41,897 nucleotides of DNA from the NCBI GenBank assembly GCA_015499985.1, contig JAAAUF010000124.1, positions 1 to 41,897 of the forward strand, read 5' to 3'. Within the stretch, counting starts at the first letter, position 1, and every line of letters starts with the position of its first letter. Under the pieces are notes generated by a model, which saw nothing but the letters and a program-made list of their open reading frames with translations, was not told the DNA's origin and ran no database searches. The position numbers and the translations under genes are program-made. Below, piece after piece: positions 22,952 through 33,805 of this stretch. The DNA comes from Haplosporangium gracile. Lineage: Eukaryota > Mortierellomycota > Mortierellomycetes > Mortierellales > Mortierellaceae.

Positions 22952-24780
22952 TCAAATCATACGCCGTGCTTCCTGGTGGCTACTACCATCTTCGTCATCT
23001 TCACCATCCCCCTCTTCATCCATAGCGCCACCATTCTCCTCATCACCATTATTTCCACCCAAGTACTGACGGTGATCCATAATAGGCGCAAAGGACGAAC
23101 CCGCGAGACTACAAAACTTCTGGTGACGAAGCAAGGCATCATTCCTCATAAAGCCGGCTTCGCAGATCGAGCAAGAGTAAGGCTTCTCGCCCGTGTGAAG
23201 ACGGATATGGCGTTCACGATCATGGCGTCTTGCAAAGGCCAGAGGGCATTCGCCGCAGGGGAAGGGTCTCTCGGAAGAATGGGTCTTCATGTGAGAGGTC
23301 AGGTTGTAGGCTCGGGTAAAGATCTTGCCACAGCCGGGCTCAGCGCAAGGAAACGCGGTTGGGCGGATCTTCTTGGGCTTCTTGACTGTGGGGGGGCGGA
23401 CACGCTTGCGGCGTTTGGGACCAGCTGCTGTTGTTGTCACTGTGGCACTTAAGGGAGGGGTTGCAGAGGAGGCTGAGACTGAGGATGAGGTTGCAGAGGA
23501 GGCTGAGGCTGAGGGTACAGAAGAATTAAATTGATGAGCTGTGGAGGAGGGAGAAGTAATAGAGTGAGATAAAGAGGAAGGGAAAGAGTCTTGAAGAGCC
23601 ATGGCTCGGGGAGACAACCTTGGAGAGTTCTCTCTGGAGGTCGACGACGATGCCCATGAAAGGGGTGAAGAAAAGATAGAATTGGAGGCAGTCGCAGAGT
23701 AGAGGCTGGCATCGTCTTGCTCGGTGGTAGGGGAGAGGATCAAGGATGACAGCATCATGAGGTCCATGTCTTGGTCAAGAGCAGGGATGGTGTTGGCGAG
23801 AATAGGACGCTGAGACTGAAAGGAAGCAAGGTAGTGGTCAAGAGGGTCGATGAGAGCCTCGGAGAGAGGAGCAAAGCGAGATGCCCCTGGGACATGATAA
23901 GCCGGGCTGGAGGAGACTGAGGGTGAAGAGGCAAAGACAGGGACCGAGGCAAGAGACTGCTGATCATGAGGCGATGCAAACGACTCTGACAAGGGCTGAG
24001 ATGCCTGCTGCTGCTGCTGTTGTTGCTGCTGTTGTTGTTGTTGTTGGTATTGAAGAAGAGGATCGGCAGCAAAGAACTGGTGGAGGGAAGGCATCGAGAG
24101 AGTGCGCTGGAGGACCATAGGATGGTTGGGTCGAAGGATCTGAAGAGGAGACTTTGGCTTGGGCTCAGTCACATCGGCAGCAGGTTCAAGTGTGGGGAAG
24201 GGTTGCGTTGGGTTGCTGTTGTTGTACTGTTGCTGGGGGAGTTGCTGCTGTTGTTGCTGCTGTTGTTGGAGCTGCAAAAGGTGGTAGTGCTGTTGCTNNN
24301 NNNNNNNNNNNNNNNNNNNNNNNNNNNNNNNNNNNNNNNNNNNNNNNNNNNNNNNNNNNNNNNNNNNNNNNNNNNNNNNNNNNNNNNNNNNNNNNNNTGC
24401 TGCTGTTGTTGCTGCTGTTGTTGGAGCTGCAAAAGGTGGTAGTGCTGTTGCTGTTGTTGCTGTTGCTGCAGATATTGTTGTTGGTATGATAACTGGGCAG
24501 GGTTCAACCGCGACTGGCCATGGCCAGGAGCTGCAAAGATATCGTAGGCATCCATGTCTTCGTCGTCGTCGAAGGAGTCTGAGTGGTGGTCTTTGAGGGA
24601 TTGGTCAGGCGACATGAGACTGGGTAAGCTTTGGAGGTCGAGGGTGTCGAAGGGGCCGGAGGGTTGAAAATGTAGGCTGTCGAGGTATGCGATGGGGATA
24701 TTTCCGTTGATGAGATCGGTGTACTGTTGGTCCAGTTGTGATGAAGAAGTAGAAGAAATAGGGGTAACAGGCAATGACAT
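22952..24780 (-). CDS. Crz1-like C2H2 zinc-finger transcription factor (contains assembly gap)
   Basis: No intron is evident. The frame runs from 24780 to 22952 but is broken by 100 Ns at 24298-24397. The 55 bp on each side of the Ns are identical. Removing the Ns and one copy (155 bp) restores one frame of 557 aa. The N-terminus has an acidic DDDEDMDAYDIF patch and several poly-Gln runs. A basic block (GPKRRKRVRPPTVKKPKK, likely an NLS) precedes three fingers (about 420-505): C-x4-C ... FTRAYNLTSHMKTH, AFARRHDRERHIRLH, and a third C2HC finger (CSIC ... RNDALLRHQKFC). The FTR-YNL-SH, FAR-HDR-RH and DAL-RH signature is that of Crz1, the calcineurin-activated Ca2+ stress factor. I saw no clear PxIxIT docking site, so calcineurin control is unproven. 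The tail is acidic. Confidence 0.8.
24298..24397. other. 100-N assembly gap with duplicated flanks
   Basis: Exactly 100 Ns, a common placeholder length. 24243-24297 and 24398-24452 are the same 55 bp of Gln-coding sequence. The gap therefore probably represents overlapping contig ends, not missing DNA. Confidence 0.9.
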
Positions 24781-27667
24781 TGAAAAGTGAGCGAGAAAAA
24801 CGAGGGAAAGGGGGTCGTTTTTATGTGCTATGAGAAAAGGAGAAAAATAAGGCGGACCCTTGTTTGGATTGGACGAGGCGTTGCTTTGAATGGATAGGTG
24901 TGTTTTATAGTAGGTAGGTAGGAAGATGACGACGACGAGGGTGAGGGAGTAATAATAGTGGCGAATGAATAGTATGTCAATGTGAATTGAATTGGTAAGG
25001 GCCTGTGTTAGAGAAGAAGCGAAAGAGAGCAGGAAGCTGAGTAAATGAGTGAGTGAAGCGAGAACTGGATGGGAATTGGATGGTTATATAGGAAAGGAGA
25101 GACAAGAGGAAGAGTAAAAGGAATGAAGAAGAGAAGAGGAAGCGCGTTTATGAATGAAGATGGGATTGAACACGTCGTTGATAGGGTTTTGATAATGATA
25201 ACAGTGATGAGAATTATTGTTGTTCGGATGCAGATAATGAATGAGAAGGGGGAAGCGAGCAGGAAGGTGTCTTTTTATACTTGCTTGCTGCGACTGATGT
25301 AACAAGGTTTTGTATTCAAAAAAAAAAGAGGGAGGGAAAACAAAGTTGCTCAATCCTTCCCTTTTTTTCAAAAAAGGAATTGAAAGTAAAGGGACACATA
25401 CCTCATGCTTCCATACAATTTTATGTTGTTCACAGAGCAGATCACATCCCATAAAACATAATAATCACACGTTACACCACCATTCCTTTCCACGATCGTT
25501 CGATTAATTCAATCGGCAATTGCCTTGCTCAATTGCACGTTGTCTCGTTCACAATGTAGACAAACAGATAGACAAATGGGCAAATCATAATGGATGGTGG
25601 TCTCTTGCCTCGTTGCTTGATAACAGGTAAACAAAAAAGGGCCGTTGTTGTCGACTTTTCTCCGTCTGGTGACTTATTAGCCGTTCTTTACCAATCTCGA
25701 TCTTTTTCTTTCTTGACAAGGTACCCGTTGGAAATGTGTGGTGAGTATGTAATGATGCAGTATAGTGAGTGAAGGAATGAATAAATTTGCGGCTGTCTTG
25801 TGTTTTCGCCTGCGCCACCGTTCTAACGAGAAGGATCTGTAACTCGTTCAAGGCAAGTCAATTGGAGGTGTATTCAAGGTTCTTCCTTATCCAGCAACAA
25901 AAAGAACAAGGAGAAGTAACAGTGATGACATGGTTGGTATGGGTCTGTCAAGTGTATTCCCCTGCGTTTTGCCTCTTTCTCCTTCCCCTTCTCATCCCGT
26001 GCAATCCATAACAAGTAAAAAATATATCCCTACCGACTGAATACTCTGAGAGAGGAGTGTGGCACAGCCGAAAGAGGGAAAAAAAAATTGGCCGTATAAA
26101 ATTTTCTTTGAAGTTATGGAGTCCGCTTCCTTCTCGTCCGACATTTTCCCCTTCTTGTTGTTATTCATGCCGCAATATGGCCACAAAAGGGGTAAAAAAG
26201 AAAACAAGACGTCAACCCGACTCAGCCATCCTCGCTGCTCTATTGTTGTAGGCATATCAAACAACAGACGGACACAAGATACGAACCGACCAATGCCCTG
26301 TTTTCGTTAGTCCCTTGGAGTTTAGACCCGAGCGAAGCCCCTTCCCTCTTATTTCTTTCATACTCTTTTGTAATGACCTTTTATTTGTTGTTATTTTGAC
26401 ATGTTCGTTGCTGTTGCAGTCAGACAACATACATATACACACATCCTTGTTTTGTGCTTTGTTTTTTGTTTTGTTTATATTTTGTTTTGTATCTATGTTT
26501 CTTCGCGAACATACCTGGACGTTCTTCTTGCTTCCATTGTGACCCATGGCTGGTAAAACGCGCACGCAGTAGTTAATACTATACGCAGCCAGTCAGACAG
26601 TCCCCGCAATACCCCTGCTTGTGCCCCCGACTGCGTCTCATTGACATAGTTAATTGGTTGTGATACATATACATACACATGGATAAAGAAAAGTGGCAAG
26701 TGTTCTGCGTCAGAGACCGTAAAGCGTCACTCACGACAAACGTCGCAGTAGTTGCTTTGCTCATCAATCGGGCGAAACTCTCTTTTTTTCGGCTGTCCGT
26801 TACTACCTTTCCATTCCTTAAAGGGGAGCCGTAGTTTGTGGAGACGAGAGGGGGCGTGAATGAATGAACGTTCGATGAAAAGCCTTCGTCTTTTTCCTTT
26901 TTCGCGCTTTTGGTTTTTGATTTATGATTTTTGATATTTGATTTTTTTAACCTTTTGTCTCTTCGTCATTCATCCCCTTCCGAAAGAAAATGTGACCCTT
27001 GACACACACCCATGGGCGCAATGAAATCAAGCATTGCCCCTAGTCGCATTAGAAAGCACATTTCACCAAAAGAGGAGATTTTCTTTTTTATTTTCTTCGT
27101 TCATTGAACACTCAAGCACACATACACACAAACCGAGCCGCCAATTCATCATCTCGTTACTTTCATAATAGAAAGTCAAAATATGACAACCGATTAATCA
27201 ATCGGGGGCGAAGATGTAAAAAAACAAAAAAAAACACTTGTTCGAATTAGTGGCAAAATTGTGGCATTAATGGATGAGAAAGGAGTGGAAATGATCGCTT
27301 TTTTTTTTGTCGTCGCCCACTTTGTTTTTACTTTAGATGCATACAGAAAAAAAGCGGATAGAGAATAAAGACTGGTGAATAAACCTGTCAGACTGTCATA
27401 ACTCTACTTCCTTTGTCTCCTTTCGGTCAGTCCATTCTATCATTGTCTTCTATTTTGCCTCTGCGATGAACAAAAGGGCGATGCTGCTGCTGCTGCTGCT
27501 GCCGCTGTGTTTTTATAGAAAAGTGTTCATTTGCTCCCGCCTGCATAAGGCTATGTCATGGATAATGGTGATGATGATGATGCAGCATTATATTGGGCCT
27601 GCACATCCATTCAGCCACATGGGTATGGTACGGATGGATTCCATCGTTTAAAACGGTCACAGTCGCC

Positions 27668-27694
27668 AAAAAAAAAAAAAAAAAAAAAAAAAAA
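27668..27694. repeat. A27 homopolymer
   Basis: 27 consecutive A residues in intergenic DNA. It may be a retroposed poly(A) tail or simple slippage. No upstream retrogene was recognised. Confidence 0.9.
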
Positions 27695-29775
27695 CTGTCG
27701 ACTGTCGACTTGTCCGTAAAAAACATCTCCTGTCCATTACCCTCATGTCCCATGTCCTGTATCCCCTCCAGTCCAGTAAAATGCCATGGTTCACAACTCA
27801 CGAATTTAATTGGACAGACGTCAACATATAGCGTTCTCTATGTGTATTGGCCGTTTGGAAAATAGAAGGTCGCGAATGGGAGGGTCGCCACCGACAGGCA
27901 GCATGAAGGAAAGGCCAGGGCTTTATCGATCTTTCCTTTAATTCTTTTTTATCAGAAGTGTGTGCGTTTTTTTTTAATTTTGAGCCACTCTCCTCCCCAT
28001 GTCTTCTTCTTCCGCGGTGCGCGTGGTGCATTAGCATCACACTTTGTTCTTCTCTTTGCTCTTCTCCAATAACACCTGCATGAGTGTGTGTGTGTATGTG
28101 TGTCAGAGAGGATGGTGTGACACGATCACAATAGAAGAAACAAATCACATATGTTGCTCTTAATACGCTGCCCTTTTGTCGACCGAGATAGTGTAAAGAA
28201 AGAAGTCGACAAAGTGAAATGGAACAAGAATACACCCACCTGGGCAAATGTCATTTTCCCTTTCGTCTCCTAAGCCCTCACTAAGAAGAATTTCCAGAAT
28301 CACTACAAAGAGTCATTGTCATGATCGAGTGATGAATGGGAGTAGCTATGGAGTGAGTTGTCCATGGTGGGCTATCACCCCTTTGTGTGGCCGTTTTGGA
28401 GTAGACTAGAACTTTTTCTACAATAGCAAGGCTAGGTATTTGGTTTTCGAACACGCATTCTAAGCATAAAATGAGAAAGAGAGAGAACCAACTGAGAAGG
28501 ACCTTATCCTCCGGCGAATGGTGAATGGGGTATGAAGGTGTGGTTCTATGAATGCACGCAACACAAGCCCCTTATGTCTCGTCAAGGGCTCTTAATGGTC
28601 CAGGGTATGGAATCATGGCCAAAGGAAGAGGGCAGCTCAAAATACTTGGGGTGATCAAGGCGCAGGAAGGATAAGATGTTAAGAGAAAAGAAGGGGCCAA
28701 GGAGAGGCGAGGCAGGGGTGTGTGTGACGAGAGCATTATCGTATGTTTGACGAAAATAACAATTGGTGTTTCGTTGTTCTTCCAAATCGAGCAAACAAAC
28801 TTTCCAGCCCTCCCACTCCATCTTTTGCCCCTTGTATGTCTGTGTCTCTTTCTCTGTTCTTAGACTCTAGACTCATTCCACCAGAACACAAAAGTGACAT
28901 CTAAAAATACATTAGTGGCAGTGCTATTGCAACATACCTTCAACCTCCTCAGCCCCACTCTTCTTCTTTCCCTCCTGGGGGGTTTTTTTTCGTACGCAAT
29001 TTTATTTCTCCAGTAAAAAGCCCAAGGGAGGCTTTCGATTCTTTCCCTCCTCCTCGAAAGTGGCAATTTTGTTCTTAAGGAGCACCGTACAATGCAATAA
29101 TGAGAGACAGCCATGAAGAGAAGATTAAAAAAAAAGAAGGGTCCTAAAAAAGGAAATTTGCGACCCCATGTTACACACGCTTTCTTACTTTGGCATCCGA
29201 AGAAGGCCAGAATAAAAACACAGCTACAAGAAGATCCCGGGAATCGGCTACCGTGTACGGGATGTATACTTGCTCCACAAACACAATCGGATAGAATTTA
29301 ACGGGAGTTGATGATGGGTAGGAAGAGGGTGTGACTACTGGACTTTTGCCATTCTAAGGCAGTCGGATAACACCAAAGCATATTCATGCATTCATGAAGA
29401 GCAATTTCATTTTTTTTTTTTCCCTACTGCAGATAATAATGTGAGACAAAAAGATAGTAGATATACATATTGGTTTGCATGAATTAACCCTTTCAAATTC
29501 CTTTGATGTATCATTGCTGTTGCAAAACAGCACACATGGTTTCTTGATCTGTGCCGATGCTAGTCGTTTGGAGAGATGGTTCTATACTTGAAGCCACTCA
29601 GCCCGTAGTAGGATTATTTTCACACAAAAGTCAATAGTAGGCTACGCAATTCCATTCTAGTCATCCTGATTGCATCCAACTCGTGCACGGCATTTCCTGG
29701 TTTTGGTAGGGGTAGATATAGACGGCACGCAGTCATGGATCGAATTTCTTGGTTATTTAAATTTACTCGCGTTTT

Positions 29776-30195
29776 TTGATCGATGCGTCTATGTCATGTT
29801 TGATTAATGATCCTTTGGTGCCTGAGGTTTCATATTTTTTCTGTCTCAAACTTTATCATCTCGTTCCTGAAGATCTTGATCAGTCGAGGCTAATCTTGTT
29901 CTCAAAGCGATTAACTATCTCAGATTCGCGACATCCAGTGCGAGGTGGAAAATACGCGCGCTCTTCGGGTTTCAAAGCCCTGGAAAGTACTTTTCACACC
30001 TGGCAAACTGCCCTGTCGTCCGCCAATGATGCAAACTACAACCAGACGACGTTCGGTGCTCTAATCTTTGCAGAGATGAAAGTCGAGGATGGCACCGATC
30101 AATACGAGCCGGCCACTCTCTCGAGCGTCACCAGTATTTGTCAAAGTTTTCAAGTATCCGATTCAGCTTAGAGGCGAGATCTACGCTCGAGTGGC
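29776..30195 (+). pseudogene. Possible decayed coding fragment
   Basis: From 29776 to about 30170 one frame stays open for 131 codons. Its second half (about 29940-30110) has coding-like composition (for example FGALIFAEMKVEDGTDQYEP). The +1 frame then looks coding on to about 30195 (FVKVFKYPIQLRGEIYARV). The frame switch without an intron suggests a frameshifted relic. I do not recognise the family. It could also be chance. Confidence 0.25.
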
Positions 30196-30533
30196 ATCTT
30201 GATGCCTAAAGTGAGTGTGCATCTTTTCTTTTTTGACCCTTCCAGTACCGTTGTTTTAAGGAACACACCTCGCCTTCCTCTTTTACATGAAAAAAAAAAC
30301 TATCACAAGCATCAGCAGCAATCAAAACAGGGTCGTCTAATATATTTCTCGCGTTAATATGTTCATTATTAGGTGATAAAGAGAGTAGTAGGAGAGAGGG
30401 AGGGAGGGAGGGGTTTTGTCTAGTAATAGTAGTAGTATCGCGTCGCATTGCGTTATTTTCGTATGGTACGTTACAAAAGCACAAAAAAAAAAATGAGTTT
30501 TTCTTTCACCGTTTTTTTTCTTGGTCCGCTTAT

Positions 30534-32933
30534 TTAAACAGCGGCAGCAGGATCACTACCAGAAGCACCCTTGGACTTCAAGTAGTTGGCATACTTTTTG
30601 GACGTCCGTTGAGGGGTGGAAGGGCTTTCGCCTCTGGTGTCGACCCTTGGCAAGAATGCTGCCTGGGGTCTGTAGTAGTTGATATAATCCCGGCTCTTCT
30701 CCTTAAAGTATTTGGGCACGAGCTTCAATAACAAGTACCGACCTGCTACATCCAACCAAGTCTAATTGTTTTCAATGAATGGGAACGTGTTAGTTATCTA
30801 TGTTTCCTTGGAACTCAAAGACTGTTGACAAATGATGATATAGGCGGTGGTGGATACATACCCGACCGAACATGACGTGGGTGGCCTGTTGGGTGGCAGA
30901 GAGCTCTCTCCGGGGGGTGGGGAAGCGCTCTTCGTAAAATTCGTCAAATGCCTTGGCGATGTTCTTGTGATTGCTGGTGGGCATCTCGTAAATAAGGTTG
31001 GCCAACACAATCGCATCCAGCATTCCCTCCAGTGCTATTGAGGTTTTGAAAAAAGTAGATAGCAAAGGTCAGTTCATCTCGTCCAAGACTTGGCCACGAA
31101 TGGACGTTGTTATAACCGTAAGCATCGAATCTCTCACTTACCGAATCCAGGAAGCAACTAATGGTAGTAGCAATTGTCAATGAACGTAAGAAAAATGGAG
31201 GAAAGAAACAAGGTGAATGGATTAGTATGAGGTACAAGGAGTCTGGCAATCGTGTTCATTGATATTGACATATGCGAATGCTTCGTGTATATACCCTGTG
31301 TGCGGCTATCAATATGAAAAATAACGAAAGGAAACGTTAGGATATGCAACACGAATATGCGTAAGGGTTGGTTGATGAGAAAATAAGCGCACAAGATAAA
31401 AACGTACCATCGCCGATGAGAACGGTGCGGCCGTGCTTCCAGTTTTCGTAAATGTTCTCCTCGAGGACGACCTTGCAGATCTTATCCTGAGGAGTGTTGT
31501 CAAAGAGGATTCCAAGGGAGCCCATCATGGCCAACTCGCGGCCTCTCCATCTCTCGGGCAGCTTCTTCAGGTCAAATGCCTTGTAGTCTGCGTTCTTGTA
31601 GCCCTCGACCCACTCGGGGTCCATATCGCTGGATTGGAAGTCGACTCTCCATGACACACGGTTGTTAGGAATAATGAACGTCCTGTACTGTTATGTTGTA
31701 TCGTGTTATGGTTATGTGATAATATTGTTGGTGTTGGTGTTATCGTTGTTGTGCAATGTTTTTGTAGTTTGGTATGGTGTGGTGAAAGGAAGAGAACGAA
31801 ATGGAGGAGAAGTAGATCAGATTGCGGTTAGTGCTTGCCCACGTTGGGTTTGAATAGATGAAATGCCATAAACGACAAAAGCTTACAGTCAAGCCACGCT
31901 CGTCACCGACGACGGTGTCGCAGCGTGTGCAGTCATCGTCGAGTCCCTCAAAGTTGGCGGGATCCATGGGGTCGGTGGTACCAAAGACGCTCATGTACAG
32001 GGTCTTGTTTTCCTCCTCAATGATCTTGGGGGTAATACCATCCTTCTCCATGTCCTTGTAGAGAGCCCGGCGGGTGCTACTGTCACTACCATCGGCACCA
32101 ATGAGGATGTCTGCCGTGTATGTGGATTTGTCCTCGCAGGTGACGGTGACAGACTCAGTATCCTGGACAAGAGATTCGATCGACTTGTTGACAAGGATCT
32201 TTTCCTTGGGTACTAATGCTAGTAAGATAGCGTGGAGCTGAGGGCGGGGGATAACCTGTGTTCCATAACCGACCCTAATGGGAGGGATATTAATAAATGC
32301 GAGGAGGAAAGGAGAGGAGAGGCGGAAAAAGAAAAAAATAAAAAGTGAGCGCGTGGAGCACGTTTTTTGTGGTTGTTTAGTTGAGGTTGAACAGGGAGGC
32401 AGTGGTGAAGGAAAAAAGATGGTGTAACATAATGTAAGATGAAGCAAGGGAAAGAAGGAGGATGACAATGTACGCAAAGAGCAGCAGCAAGAAGCCAAGC
32501 AAGCAAGCAATCGAAGGACAACAGATAGACAGACATGCAAGGACTACGCAGCTGCAAGAACAACAGCCAAGTAATAATCACAACAAAAAAAACGAGGGTG
32601 AAGTATGAAAAATAAACAAATAACGTACATCTTTCTGTTACTCCTGAGGTTGATCTCGCGGATGACCTCCATGTCCTCCTTGTAGATCATGGTTGTCTCG
32701 ATAGGAAAGGAGATGGCTTCGATTTGGTCGAGGACGCCAAACTGCTCCATGAGGGGCATAACATTAAAGGAGAGGATGATGGCGCCGCCGAGAGTCTGCT
32801 GGGCCTCTGAGCTACGCTCAAGAACCTGGTACTCGATACCAGCCTTCTCAAGGAGAATGGCCATGGTGAGACCGGTCAGACCGGCGCCGGCAATGATGAC
32901 CTTGGGCGATTTTACTGTCTGTGAATCTGGCAT
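30534..32933 (-). CDS. FAD-dependent monooxygenase (PHBH/kynurenine-monooxygenase fold)
   Basis: Seven exons: 32933-32629, 32274-31887, 31687-31408, 31305-31295, 31157-31142, 31034-30862 and 30761-30534. All phases close to 466 aa. Known: this class uses FAD and NAD(P)H to hydroxylate or epoxidise small molecules. Seen: an N-terminal Rossmann GxGxxG (IIAGAGLTG, residues 14-21) with an acidic ER at the strand 2 end; the DG motif ILIGADGSD (about 158-166); TFIIPNNRVSWRVDF in the substrate domain; and the second FAD motif GDAAHRLLPGFALEGMLDA (323 on), followed by VLANLIYEMP. GDAAHRLLPGF is assembled from exons 3-6, including exons of 11 and 16 nt. No signal peptide is present. The substrate is unknown and the flanking genes do not suggest a pathway. 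The M at 32933 sits just before the Rossmann strand, as in relatives. Confidence 0.88.
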
Positions 32934-33768
32934 ATTGATTGTCGATGTGTATGTGTGATAGGGAAGAGGAAGGATAGGAAGAGGAAGTGGTGAAAGGGGT
33001 GAAGAAAGAGAGGAAAGGAGGCGAAGTAAGGAGAGGAAAGGAGAAGGTAAGGAAAGGGAAGGTGAGGAGGAGAATGCGGAGAAGGGGATCTGAGTGATGG
33101 CGGAACAAAAGAAAAGCAAGAAGGAAAGAGATGATCACGACCGAGGAGATGATGAAGTGAGTTGAGATGAGAGAAGTGAAGGTGTTGACGAATAACCGGA
33201 TGAGCAAAAGGTCAGGTACGGTTCTTTCAGTCGAGTGTTAAAGTTGACTGAGTGTATGTATGTATCTCGAATGTGCCATGCGAGAATAGCAGCAAAGAGG
33301 AGAATAGAAATAAAAAGTGCTTCTATGGCATGTAAAGGTGTAAACAAGGGCTGCAAAGGTGTGTAAACAACAGCAAGAGAAAGAAGGTTTCCACCTGGAG
33401 GGGACTTGAATTGAGTCCAAGTCCAAGGTCTGAGAGCAATGAAATCGCAGAAGGAAGAGGGGCGGGAGGGGTGGGGGGAAATGAAGATATACACAAATCG
33501 GCTGCCGATGCAAACAAGTTTGCCCTGAACTTGACCTGTGTCTCGTTCTCTCCTCAGATCTCAGTCATGCCTTGAATGCCCAGCCTCCAATATACTCAAG
33601 ATTCAATTCAATCGCAATAAAAAGGCTGACTGACCATGGGCGCCGTGATAGACACACCCATACCACTTCATTCCCACTCACTTTCACTTTTCACTTTTCA
33701 CTTTCACTTTCACTTTTCACTTTTCACTTTTCACTTTCACTTTCACTTTTCACTTTCACTTTCACTTT

Positions 33769-33805
<37 letters not shown>

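Larger units (their letters stand above)
24781..30533. other. 5.7-kb region without a convincing gene
   Basis: The first 400 bp are the purine-rich (plus strand) leader of the Crz1-like gene, including GTAGGTAG and GACGAC repeats. The rest is AT-rich with many short A/T runs, including A27 at 27668-27694, a CTG run at 27483-27503 and a (TG)n near 28085-28105. On the minus strand at about 28862-29000, two segments could be spliced (GGTATGT donor near 28938, TTTTTAG acceptor near 28902), coding only a short unknown peptide. A decayed coding-like segment lies at 29776-30195. No tRNA or 5S gene was seen. Confidence 0.45.

Noticed and set aside
24298..24397. Gap as missing unique sequence
   Set aside because: The identical 55-bp flanks and restored frame favour overlapping contig ends.
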